A stretch of 64,000 nucleotides of DNA, taken from the NCBI GenBank assembly GCA_033239005.1, contig BSQZ01000070.1, positions 1,319,617 to 1,383,616 of the forward strand, in the 5' to 3' direction. Under the pieces are notes generated by a model. The model searched no databases. It had not been told where the DNA came from and worked only from the letters and a program-made list of their open reading frames with translations. The position numbers and the translations under genes are program-made. The stretch is from Lamellibrachia satsuma. Taxonomy: Eukaryota > Annelida > Polychaeta > Sabellida > Siboglinidae. Positions 35,454 through 48,400 of this stretch are shown one piece after another (the first letter of the stretch is position 1; each line of letters begins with the position of its first letter).

Positions 35454-35470
35454 GGTAAGGTTAGGTAATA

Positions 35471-36338
35471 TGAACATGTTTAGAAAAGAAAGGCAATAAT
35501 GCTACACCTGCATATTAGTGTAAATCGTTTTTTTATTCAGACTTATTCCAATGTAAAACAAAATGATAAACATTACAATTATTAACTATGTTTTCATGAA
35601 CTCCTTAACAAAAGAACAATCTTGCCTACACATGTATGCCCACCCACGAGTCGGTACCCAAGAACTCTCTAGTATCTGTTTTATATGTTTTTCTAAATAA
35701 CTTCTTTAAATAATATGTAGATAATTGGATATGTGGGTAACATTGCTTGTTTTTATAATTTTTTTAGGCTTAATGAGGTTAAATGGATGTAAACTATTCA
35801 TTTTACCCCCATAATTTACACCCAAAACTCTAACACATGGAAACAACTATAGTCTGTGATTCGTAGGTAACCAGATTTATTTGTCAGAATGACATCATAG
35901 CCCCTCTGACACCCACATATTTCCATAGAATAAAATTGGCTTATATTTAAACCACACACGCACGCACGCATGCATGCACATATCCTGTATTAGGAAGTGA
36001 ACATAATATAGAAGTTTAAATTTTTTTAACGAGATCACACATGACAAACACCTTTAAAAAATCCCTTCATTAATGTGCAGGAATGGATCTTTGCCACAAT
36101 TTCACTGGAATCGACCACATATTATTATTTTTTAAGGGATGATATCAACTCATTGATGTTCGATACTTGATTTCATGGGGGAAGTGTTTCCCCAATTTTG
36201 TTTTCCATTTCATGTCAAGAAACAGAAAAAAATCACATTCTGCCAGTCATGTTAGTCCCGCATTCTACCTATTAAGTGTACACGCCCTAATTAGTGTACA
36301 CCCCTTTTTAACCAGCAGGATCCATAATTACTGTAATT
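35471..36338. other. intergenic, no gene seen
   Basis: No recognisable feature apart from an ACGCACGCATGCATGCAC-like simple repeat near 35953. Confidence 0.45.
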
Positions 36339-36396
36339 TGACTAGTGTGGAACAACTGAACAGATGGCACCATTTTAGGTTGTTCTACACTAGTCA
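36339..36396. repeat. inverted repeat, 18-bp arms
   Basis: TGACTAGTGTGGAACAAC (36339-36356) pairs with GTTGTTCTACACTAGTCA (36379-36396) with one mismatch around a 22-nt loop. It may be a terminator-like or transposon-derived hairpin; no function is assigned. Confidence 0.6.
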
Positions 36397-38686
36397 CCAA
36401 ATGACACCACTAGTGTTAAACAGTTACCTTATGGTCTACAGAAACAAATGTTGGTGTACGCTTATAAGAACAGATTCCTTGACATTTTTCCATGACCCAA
36501 TTATTTTTCAAGCGTACTGAGCGCTTATTAGGTCGAATACGGTATGTGTGTGTCTGTGTGGTATGTGAAGGTTACAGCAGGAAGGTCAATAACTTTTTCA
36601 GATATGTATCCACAGGTTGATATATTTCAAAGTTTCATATTGTAGAGGGGTCGGAAGTTAAATGACTTATCAAACATCAGTGTTTAGAGATCGTCCTTAA
36701 AGGAGATGGAAATGAAAACTTTTATAAAACTAGCTTGAAAATGTTCCAACACATTGAGTTAATCAAGAGCTGAGCACACAAATAAAATGTAGCTAATGGT
36801 TAACATGATTACTATTCACTGGTCAGGCTGTACTGATACACCATGCCACAACATGATACACATTGCAATATTTGTGTCACGACTTGATACAATACGTAAC
36901 GATAGGAGTAATAAACTGCTTATTTGGGCCACGTTACACAGCTGTGAATGTCTTCTGAAAACAATGTTCTGGAAAAAACTAAAGCAAACTTTTTACACGT
37001 TGCTAGCGAATTTTGCATTACTACATTACAAATGGGTAGACTCGAAATGGTTTCCAAAGCTTGGTTTTGACGTTGTTTCAACATGATAGCACAAAAAATG
37101 TATCATGTATAAATCATGATCTTTGTAAAATATACTGAGTATTGCATCGTGAAAAAAGTATCGCGATTCATCAATGATTCGTTACATTCCATTCCATTGT
37201 GTTGTGCTCTTTCGTTCTGCTGGAATGTTCAGAGATACAACATCCTGCCCAACCGGAGGTGGCCATAAAAAGATACTGGGCAGGTACCAACATTTCAGAT
37301 ACAACCATTTCAAATCCAAACAATTCAGGTCCAAGCAATTAAGCAAAATTTAAATATGTATAACAAAAATACTACTTCTAAAATATATACATGCATATTT
37401 CATAACGACAGCCAGAGGCAAGCAATTAGTAACAATTCAATACAACTATTCGCACTTATAATATAAGTAGGTAATACGTTTGTAAATAGAAACTCACAGG
37501 TTTCAATTTCCATATGGCACACTTGTGTCTGGTTATCACATACGATAATAGATCTGCGTGTTCATCATAACAAATATAAAAGAAATATTGCTTACACAAA
37601 TTTCTTTTAAAAACAAACAATTATGCTCCATTCGCTTGAATGACTTTCATAAATAATGAAATGTATCTACTCATGTGTACATCACACTGGTCCAGTGCTG
37701 TAGGCGTAAGATAGACTGTCAGGAGCAGAGCTGTCTCTGCACAAGTGCACTGCATGACTTTATAATGGTCCTGTGCATAAGACCAGCGTTGCCAACTAAA
37801 AACACCCTCCTTGTGTAGTTTAACCCATCGCAAATTAGGGTAATTCATCTTCTGTAGGGTGTGTGTCAATAGAATGGGTAACCTGTCAATAGCCTTATTT
37901 TATATTATATAAAGCCAGGCCACTTTTGCCCTTTTTTTGGCAAATTTTGTTTCGGCTAAACCAAAATTTATTTATTAGTTTGTCTGATGATTTCATCAAA
38001 ACTAAATAGCATGTTTGCACAAACTAGCAACGTCAATAATTAGTTTAAATTAGTTAAATTAAATTATTAGTTAGTTAAATTAGTTTGATTTTTAGTACGT
38101 GTTTGAAACAAGATGAGTAAAAATCTAAGATACCCTGATCAAGTAGAGGTTTTACCTTGATCAAGTAAGAGATTTTACCTTGATCATGCAGGCATTTGTA
38201 AATAACAACAATACAAAGAACAGACATATGTTACAATTAACAAATACTTTTCTTAACTTTGTGTTATACCAAACAAAGAAAACTCACCAACTGATAATGA
38301 TAGTTCACCTGGTTAACATTAGTCGATAGAAGGTCAATTTGAAAATATGCAGTTATGCCTTTGACTTGACGTTTAACGAATAACATTGGTTGAGACATCA
38401 ACAGACACCTAACTACACAACAGACATCTTTAAACAAAACAATAATCTTTTGAATATATAAAAATTTCTGAACAAATTTATATACTATACTATTATCACT
38501 TGGTCAATTGGAACCAGTTAAATCCAGTTCTCATTGGTTGACTAGTTACTCCACATATTCATTGTCAGGTTGTAAAATAGATAAAGTAATATCAACTATA
38601 ATAAACATGTGAATCTACGCTAAGTGTCAGGCTTTGCCTAAAATCAACTGCTTCCGATCAGCTGTTGGCAGTGTCACTGGTGGTAG
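36397..38686. other. 3' flank of the FYVE-Arm gene, no other gene seen
   Basis: Open frames 36796-37086 (plus) and 37621-37869 (minus) are unrecognised. TTTATTTATTAG at about 37970, an AATAAA signal on the minus strand, is one candidate polyadenylation site for the minus-strand gene. A CCTTGATCAAGTA direct repeat lies at 38110-38185. Confidence 0.4.
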
Positions 38687-38798
38687 TTAAGGAACCAGTT
38701 GGGAAATCTTCGGCACGACTTTCTCAACCTCAGCTTGCATGGCGTCCAATACCTCTGGGATGCTGGCGAGGCCGCTAAGCATTGCCATGGCACCAGGA
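38687..38798 (-). CDS. FYVE-Arm gene, terminal exon (exon 12 seen)
   Basis: The acceptor CTGTTATAG is followed by one base completing the Gly codon of the previous exon. It encodes PGAMAMLSGLASIPEVLDAM and onward to TAA at 38687-38689. The Gly-Gly/Pro-Gly turn followed by helices looks like the last Arm-type repeat, capped by an Asp/Glu-Val-rich helix. Confidence 0.88.
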
Positions 38799-41700
38799 CT
38801 ATAACAGTAAATGTAACACATCTGTATGAGATGTACAACAACAGATGGACCAACATAATAACAGACAGGACACCAAGATCACATGTAAGGTGAAAAAGAC
38901 GGCAAAATAGAAGGTAGCAAGATGAAATCAGAGCACAGCGGCATAAACTGGAAACTACTGGTCAAAGACAGACTTGTCTGGAAGATTGGTGAAGGGGCCT
39001 TCATCCGGTTGTGGATTGCAATAGGCTGAACAGATAAGAATAATCTGAAGCCAGGAGAATAGGCAAAGTTTAGATACATTATTACTTCTATTATTAACAT
39101 TATTATAATTTTATTATTAAAATTTTATTTAGCTAATAGTGTATGCACTACGGGAAACTGATGCAAACTAGGAATTCGATAGCACGGCCATGTCACCAAC
39201 ATAGAAGTGATGAAAGGGCCAGAGACAAGAACAGACAGAAGATCGATGTCTGACGTGGAACAGGATGCACTCATGGATGATGGAACATGATAGAACTGGG
39301 AAAGTTGAGGGATGGTAACTGGAACAAGATCAGGAGGTAGACCAGGGAGATGATGGATAGATGAAGTTACTGAGACAGGTAGACAGGCAAACATGAAGGT
39401 CGAGGAACAAGATCAGGAGGTAGACCAGGGAGATGATGGATAGATGAAGTTACTGAGACAGGTAGACAGGCAAACATGAAGGTCGAGCAACAAGATCAGG
39501 AGGTAGACCAGGGAGATGATGGATAGATGAAGTTACTGAGACAGGGAGACAGGTAAACATGAAGGTCGAGGAACAAGATCGGAGGCAATGGAAGGGAGGT
39601 GTGACGTTGCTGGCAAAGGAACGCAGCAGCTAATCGACACCAGCAATGACAAGAACAGAATATTTGTACTGTATAAACAATGACAGATGATCAAGACATA
39701 ATTCTGCAGCATAAGCAACCGACTAATGAAATGACAGATCATCAAGAAAATAAGACGAACCCTCCGAGCTTGTTGACCGTCTCTGGGCAGTGTCGTAGAA
39801 GCATGACGCACATGCGTAGGGCGTGTTGACGGATGGACGAATTCGGCGAGACAAACAGAACACTGGCCAGGAAGGGAAGGTAGGGAAGCTGAAAGAAAAA
39901 TCAAAAGGGCAACTTCTAGCAGATTGACTTATGTTGGTTACATAGTGAGAACATAAATCATGTATATTTATGTTAACTGTAATGGGTTAAAAACGTTTAC
40001 AAAAACACACAGCCGTTTTAAAGGTATAAAGTCCAATAGATTTTATCAGAAAATCAGGTTACATAGTATAAACTCTCTATTGTTTTATCTTTACTGCCCA
40101 AATATGGTTTAATGAACTACAATAGTCTTAATATATAATTGGACCACTATTTCTTTATGAATATCAACCTAATCATTGAAGCATTGAATGTAAACATGAT
40201 ATACAGACTGAAACATTAAAATTAGACAGACAAAGGTCAAATTATAATTAACAAATTGTGGTTGGGCGGTGAAGATTCTGGAATAGATATATTTTAAGGT
40301 ATACAAGATTTTAAGAAAAAAATGGTCAGACTTAGTACCATTAATGATGTAAGCACAATATCCATTTGGTGCACTATTCTTGCAGGAACAACTGGGAGTT
40401 AGTGTCACAAATTAATTGTTTCCCCAACTAATAGTAGTCAGGGTTGACATGTAACGTAGTAAAAGTACTTCGTTACAATACTTGAGTAGTTATTTCAAGT
40501 AATTGGCATGTAACGTAGTAGAATTTTGACTAAAAACTTTTACTTGTAACAAAGTAGTTTTATCTAAAGTAACGCGACTTCTTACGTTGTTACTTTTATT
40601 TACTTCGCAATAAATTTTCGTAAATTTTTTGCCGAAACTGCTGCTGCCGGTTGCGCTCCACCATCAACGACATTTCGTAAACTGTTCATAGTCGCCAGGC
40701 CAAAAGCTATTAATATCGTCCAGTTGCATGCCAGTTCGCGGCTATATTTGCATACAAACCTCTCTTTGGGAAATCGACGCAACCACTGTTTTATATCTAC
40801 ATCAGTGAACGAAGTCTGCCAAATATTGGCATAGGTCAGGTCAAGGCCGTTGACATGAAATGTCACTTCATGCACACAACGCTTGAACGCCATCTCAAAC
40901 CATGATGCAAATGTCTCTGTTGCATCACATAAACTGTTAATCAGTAAGTTTCCAATACGTATTATAAATATTAAAATTTGCAATTTCGACAATGTATTGA
41001 CAATCCCCATACACTGACACAATTCTGATATTCGTGAGTGAACGTGCATCATGGAATGAGATCCGATTTTCGCCTATTGTCAGCAATGCCAATGGTCTTA
41101 CCGGCTTACGTCACCATTAAACAGCATTTTACTTTCACGAATATAATTCATATTGATATGTTTAATAAATTCATAATAATGATTACTCTACAGAACTAAA
41201 AAGTAAAGAATTGATACTCTGCCATTTGGCAGCATCTTTTCCCAGCAATGGCTTATTCAAGCTGACCCATAAATAATATCAGGGACTGAGACAGGGGCCC
41301 TGACAGGTCACTTTTAATTGCAATTAGCAACAGCATTCCTCTGTTGCACTGGTCTGTCTTCTGATAAATTCTAACCCCAGCTGGTACCAAGTAACCAATG
41401 CAGCTAGCTGCTAAAGCGTGTTGTTTCAATGTTTGTGTGAGTTGATAAGATATGTCTAGAAAGACATGAGAAGGTGGGGGTTCACAAGCCAGATGGCTTC
41501 ATCAGCTAGGCATCAGATGTCTTTTTAATTTTAGCAGTGCTAGGTTGTATTACCTTTGACCAGTTTCCCTGAGAGTCTACTACTACTACTGGACTGATCC
41601 TCTACCTACTCAGATACAATCATACCTGCGTATACATATCCTGTTGTACAATCTAGCTCTTCTCATACCCCAGTGGAACAGGTCGATAAAAAGACAGATT

Positions 41701-42407
41701 GTGCCTCATCCTTAATTAAGTTATATATATAATTCGAAATTATTTGATGTCGTGAGCTCTCATTAATGATAATGAAATTTTCCAAGCATCCAAGTGAGCA
41801 CCATGTTCAAGGGTGGCCGACTGACCAGCTAAGGCTGTCTGGGAACACTTTGTTATAGGCAGAGTGGTTGCAAAACAGTTGTGATATGCAAGCTGTGTAA
41901 TTTAATATTACTCATGATTTTGTTGTTATTTCTGAGTGTTGTACTTTTACTTCTACTTTTACTTCAAATACTTTTGAAAAGTAGTTTTACTTTTTACTCA
42001 AGTAATTTTTTTTACAAAGTACTTTTACTTAAGCAGTTTTTAGGTGAATTACTTTAACCTTTTACTCAAGTACAAAATTAAAGTAATTCAGTCAACCCTT
42101 ATAGTAGTAACACAACACAACGGTTCATCACTCGATCCTCCTACACTAGACATAAATACCAAAGCAACCCACCAAGTTGACGGCATTCTGTGGGAACTGG
42201 GAGAAGTTAGCTATGCCTCTTGCACAGTGCACCAATAAATCCTCCCACATCGGGAAGTCCTCGACTAGTCGGCACAGTGCCACCTGCTGATCGAGAAAGG
42301 AACCCTGCGGACAACGAAAACAGCAAATTGACTTCCATGCCATAATTCTTTCTTTGTTCCAAAATATGACAGCTGCAGATTTACAGATACAGTAGACATC
42401 TCATGTG

Positions 42408-42471
<64 letters not shown>

Positions 42472-45400
42472 ATATAGACAGAACAAATTTCATCCAATTA
42501 ACTCCGTTAAGCATAAATACATGCTAGCTGGTACCAATGATCTGTATAAACTAAACTGGAGGTGAATGCCCATCGCATGGAGCCATTGGTTGCCATGCCA
42601 CATTTCTTCATCCAAACATTTTGTCGATCAAAAGTTTTAATAATTTTGGACGCGATCAAATAAGCATTGGCACAGAAAACAATTGTTTGCACAACCAATT
42701 AAATCTAAGTCTAATTGTTTATTTATTCAAACTATGATAGCCACTCGTGGACGTAGCTACACCACCACACATAATCATAATCTGGACCATCATGCTTTGC
42801 AGCACATGGCGGCATAATAATAATTATTGTTAAATGGTAAAACCCAAGCTAGGTAAGCAGGGCGAAACACTAAAGCACTGAAATGCTTCCGACGGCTTCA
42901 AGCCCAGTCAGCCAATCAACATTACGCTGCCAATCCAGCGTACACAAGTCAGTGGTTGGTACATATGAATGGATTTATCAGAATAAACAAACTGACCTGC
43001 ATGAGCTGCGTAGAGGCGAGGTTAGCGACGAGACAAGCGGCGTTACACAGGATCTGTGTGTTGTGTGGTCGGCTGCTAAGGAGCCTCGTCAGACAGTTGC
43101 CATTGAAGATGTCCTCCTACAACACATGTCATGGAACTAACCTAATCTAATCTAGTGCTATGTGTACACCTACCTGCAAGTGTGTAGGTCAGTGGACTCA
43201 TTGATCTGATTGTAACAGTTTGTAATCTTTTAATTAAGTTTCTCATTTCATGTAATATACATATCTACCTGTATTATCATGTGTCTAATAGTCTGCATGT
43301 GTCATCTTGTCTCTAACAGTCTACCTGTATTATCTTGTGTCTGACAGACTACCTGTATTATCCTGTGTCTGATAGTCTGCACGTATATTATGTTGTGTCT
43401 GACAATCGACCTGTATTATGCTGTCTCTAACATTATACCTGTATTATCCTGTGTTGGTGCCAGTCATGCCCGGACGACAGGTGTGCCAACATCTTCAATG
43501 CCAGCTCTTGAACCTGGAAGTAAGAACTAGTTAAAACTTTGAAATTAACTGTACTTATATGTGCTGATACTGTACAGGTGGTCCCACTATAAGCCCTGTA
43601 CATATATGTGCTGACACCGTACAGGTGGTCCCACTATAAGCCCTGTACATATATGTGCTGACACTGTACAGGTGGTCCCACTATAAGCCCTGTACATATA
43701 TGCGCTGATACCGTACAGGTGGTCCCACTATAAGCCCTGTACATATATGTGCTGACACTGTACAGGTGGTCCCACTATAAGCCCTGTACATATATGTGCT
43801 GACACTGTACAGGTGGTCCCACTATAAGCCCTGTACATATATGCGCTGATACCGTACAGGTGGTCCCACTATAAGCCCTGTACATATATGTGCTGATACC
43901 GTACAGGTGGTCCCACTATAAGCCCTGTACATATATGCGCTGACACTGTACAGGTGGTCCCACTATAAGCCCTGTACATATATGTGCTGATACCGTACAG
44001 GTGGTCCCACTATAAGCCCTGTACATATATGCGCTGACACTGTACAGGTGGTCCCACTATAAGCCCTGTACATATATGTGCTGACACTGTACAGCTGGTC
44101 CCACTATAAGCCCAACAGGGATTCATATGGACCACCTGAGTTGCATATCAATAAGACTCTTAATTAACTAGACATTCCCAGCACAATTGCAACTGAATAA
44201 ACTAATTATTACTACCACCATGTTATGGATATTTTCACAAGTTGAAACCACCAATATTTAAGTTTCCTGTTTCTTCATGGCAACATGTCACATCTATGAC
44301 AGAATGGGTCATGTGGGTTTCTATTCTGGCATTGTTGTTCTGTGACATAGTACAGTGACATAGTACAGTGACACAGTACTGTGATGCAGTACTGTGACGT
44401 GGTACTGTGACACAGTAATATGACTCAGTACTGTGACGTGGTACTGTAATGTGGTACTGTGACGTGGTGCAATGACATGATGCTGTGATGTGGTCCTCGT
44501 CCTGTAATGCTTAACATGATGTTACTTGCATTATCCTGAAGCTAAATTGTGCACAAAGGAATCTGGAATTCATTTGCTAGGGACTGTAGCCTCACCACAA
44601 CAAACATCAACATTTGTCATGGCATCAAAACACTCTCCTTAACTAACCATCTTAACTGGGTTGACATTTCAAACACCAGACCTGATCCTCGCGACTGTTG
44701 ATCAGTGCCATTATCCTCGTGAGGGTGTTTCTCTCCGAGTTGTCAACAATCATGTCATGTGTGTCAACCGACTCGACAATGACGCTGAGACAGTGGAGAG
44801 CAAGTAGAGCCAGTGTCGTGTTGACGGAGCTGCACAGGTGGAGCAGGGGCTCCAGCGCTCCGGCTTTCAGCACTATGACACATGACATACAGAAAATAGT
44901 CCAGGCCTTGAACAAGTAAAAATTATTTGAAACATGGTCCTCTCAATTGAGTGCGACGCTCAATCACTGTGGTACTGTGCCACATATTGTACTTTAGTGG
45001 TCTTTGTCATTAAGGACCTTTTTATTGGCAATAAGTTAGGATTGAATTGGTAACTGCTGCACTTGGAATTGCTTCACAAATAATTCTTGTTTTCAATTTG
45101 TAGTACTCTAACAGAGGAAAACATGGGCGACATCTGATTGGGGAGGTAGGAAGTGTTACTATTTCTCGCTGCATTTCCTTTATAAGATCCAGTGTGGTGT
45201 ACAACATTATGTGAACTGGTCAATTAGCTGGAACTTAAATTTTGCAGAAGCACATGACAACATAAGCAAACATAACATTTAGTAGTGAACTAAAGTTAGC
45301 CAAAATACTTCTCCCAGTTAGCAAGCAAATGAAGCAATACAACATTTGTTTTACATATACTAAATACCACATATAAACAGAAAGAATTTGGCAAAGTCAT

Positions 45401-48400
45401 CTAACTTACTCACTCTGGCAACAAAATACAACCACTTGAATGTTCTTGCAAAGTAATTCAACTCAAATATAAACAGAATCGTTTCAATGTTTTCATACTG
45501 TGATGTGTGATTCAATGTTTTCATACTGTGGTGACAACTAACCTTCTTTCTTTATGTCAACCGACTCGCAAAACAGTATGAGCACACCGATGCCATCTAG
45601 CAGCAACTGTGTGCACTTCTCTTCAGTTTCGGCCAGAATCCTGTAAACACCACACATGAAACATAAAACACAACAATTATAATGCATAAGCAACAGCAGC
45701 AAGACAATGTCTTTTAAACTTTGTACACAAGGTGGAGAGAGAAGTACATCACCTATGCCAAGAACACGAGTGCAAAGTGAACATCGTGGACACTACCCGA
45801 GTGGTGCACACCTGTAAGACCGGGTAACAGAAATCCGTAAGATCCATAAATGAACCCATATTGTATAACGCTACTTTCTGCTTCGATTAACAAGTTGACA
45901 CCGGTGCAGTTTATGTCATATGTCACTAACAGTGCCTCTTATTGGATAGTATAATACTATAAGGTTGCAAGGTTGGCACCATTTTGAACTTTATTTACTG
46001 CAATTACACCAGTGCCACCTAATGGACTGTTTAATACTACTTTTGTATTATTAAAAAAAATTACAAAACATGTCATGAATGCAAAGGTTGATTCTACTTT
46101 GGATTACAAGTTTCGGCCTCGGGGAAAGACAAATGTGTGATGTGTGCTACCTGCAGATTGCAGCAATGGCTCCCGAGTGTGAGAGGAACTGATGCAGACT
46201 GCGGTGTACTGCCAGAGCCTGTAGTCCGCTCACCACCAGCCTCTAACAAGCACACAGCACAGTGGCACGGGCAGCAATACATGTGTGTGGCAAGTAAACA
46301 CAAACTGTTTCTATATGAGAAACAATTGTCTTATTCTGCCTTAAACATAAAAACTATTAAGATATATGGGCTGTTCCATGGTATTGGGCGTACATTTTAG
46401 TCGTGTACTGCATGCTGGGATAAAAAGTACAACCTTCTACTGCTATATGGAATAGGAATCAATTACAATACAATACAATATAAAATACTTCTATTGCTCT
46501 AAAATCCTCGGCAGCGCACCAAAATAAAAAGGGTTAATCGATCGATAAGCAGTTCCAGTTGCAAACAGTTGGAATGGTATGTTGAGGAGCTATGGGTGGG
46601 GTTTTAGTTTACGATGAAATGTTGTTCTATTTCCTACAGGCTGCACACTAACAGGGAGTGAGCTCCACAGACTTAACACTCACAGGGAGTGAGCCCCACA
46701 GATTACACACTAACAGGGAGTGAGCCCCACAGATTACACACTAACAGGGAGTGAGCTCCACAGACTTAACACTAATAGGGAGTGAGCTCCACAGACTTAA
46801 CACTAACAGGGAGTGAGCTCCACAGACTTAACACTAATAGGGAGTGAGCTCCACAGACTTAACACTAACAAGGAATGAGCTCCTCAGACTTAACACTAAC
46901 ATGGAGTGAGCTCCTCAGACTTAACACTAACAGGGAGTGAGCTCCACAGACTTAACACTAACATGGAGTGAGCTCCACAGACTTAACACTAACAGGGAGT
47001 GAGCTCCACAGACTTAACACTAACATGGAGTGAGCTCCACAGACTTAACACTAACAGGGAGTGGACTCCACAGACTTAACACTAACAGGGAGTGAGCTCC
47101 ACAGACTTAACACTAACAGGGAGTGAGCTCCACAGACTTAACACTAACAGGGAGTGAGCTCCACAGACTTAACACTAACAGGGAGTGAGCTCCACAGACT
47201 TAACACTAACAGGGAGTGAGCTCCACAGACTTAACACTAACAGGGAGTGAGCTCCACAAACTCAGCACTAACAGTGAGCTCACTGAGTCAGTGCAGCAAC
47301 TTAAAAAGCTCCAGTTAGGACATCGTCACATATAAATTTTTAGTCATACAATAAAAAAATTGCATGGTGTCGGACGTATTCGCACAAACAATAAATTTCC
47401 ACCTACGAAAGGTTAAGTTCAAATCTCCGTGAAGTTTGAGGGCATATTAGAAATATTGTGTCATATGCCCATTTGTGGACTAAGCCCAATAACATTTTGT
47501 GTTGGTGGTACATAGAGAGAGAATTTGCCATGTTAGTTTAACTAAACACAGAACTGTCCATATATATGTACCATTTAATAAATCATACTTACTTCACCTA
47601 CATGTGTAACCGAAATAAAGTGGGATTAAGTTTTACATACCAGACCAGCAATACTTACTCTCATGTCTTCATTGTGTGCCCTGGCTGCGTGAATCAGAGC
47701 ATAGACTCCACCAAGTTCTATCACCTGGCGACGAGAACATGAAACAATTCTGAGTTTGTCTGTTACCACAGGCAAGGTCACACTACTTAACATGGTGTAG
47801 GGCACGGTTAGAACGTTGGACTCTCAACTGAGAGAACTTGGGTTCGAATCCTCCTGCTGCTGTTTCGAAGCTTTGGCAGTTTCGTTCACCAAACGTTGCC
47901 ACAGTTCACTCAGCAGCATAAATGAGTGCCTGGCTACAGACAGAGATGAGTGCCTGGCTACAGACAGAGATGAGTGCCTGGCTACAGACAGAGATGAGTA
48001 CCTGGCTACAGACAGAGATGAGTGCCTGGCTACAGACAGAGATGAGTGCCTGCCTACAGACAGAGATTAGTGCCTGCCTACAGACAGAGATGGATATAGG
48101 AATGAATAGTCTTGCAGCGTGGATGAATGCGTCCGAGAAAAGTTGAAATGGCGCTGGAATGAACAGGTATGGCAGGGGGTGAAGTGTACTTTCAGTGGTC
48201 CCAGGGATTTGATATAAGAACCCACCTTTCTTAACACAATGCTTTTGTATGTGGCTTCTCTAAAATATGATCGGTAATTTCAAAGTTCAAATTCATATTG
48301 TATTCAAGTAATGTTTCCATCTTCCAACTGAGACTTGTTAAATAGCAAGTGCATTAGGGTATATTCTTATTTGACGTCCGCTGATTCAGATAAAAAATTG

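Larger units (their letters stand above)
31150..35470 (+). mobile_element. LINE, CR1-like, near full length, decayed (PHD-type ORF1)
   Basis: About 4.3 kb on the plus strand with an ORF1-like frame (PHD finger), an APE-type endonuclease remnant, a reverse transcriptase and a C-terminal region, ending in a short CATAAGGTA tandem tail (35438-35465). The 5' boundary near 31150 is approximate, and TTAGTTAGACATAAACA repeats at 31215-31285 lie in the putative 5' UTR. There are many stops and frameshifts, so it is inactive. It lies between the two convergent host genes. Confidence 0.85.

Noticed and set aside
46425..46530. possible LINE or SINE 3' tail (AATACAATACAATA and CGGCAGCGCACC)
   Set aside because: Suggestive of a retroelement tail, but no coding part, no second copy in the window and no duplication.
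47815..47870. a functional tRNA gene
   Set aside because: The B box and A-box-like sequence are present but there is no closing acceptor stem, and the sequence runs into a SINE body. The same applies at 50440-50480 and 50885-50945.
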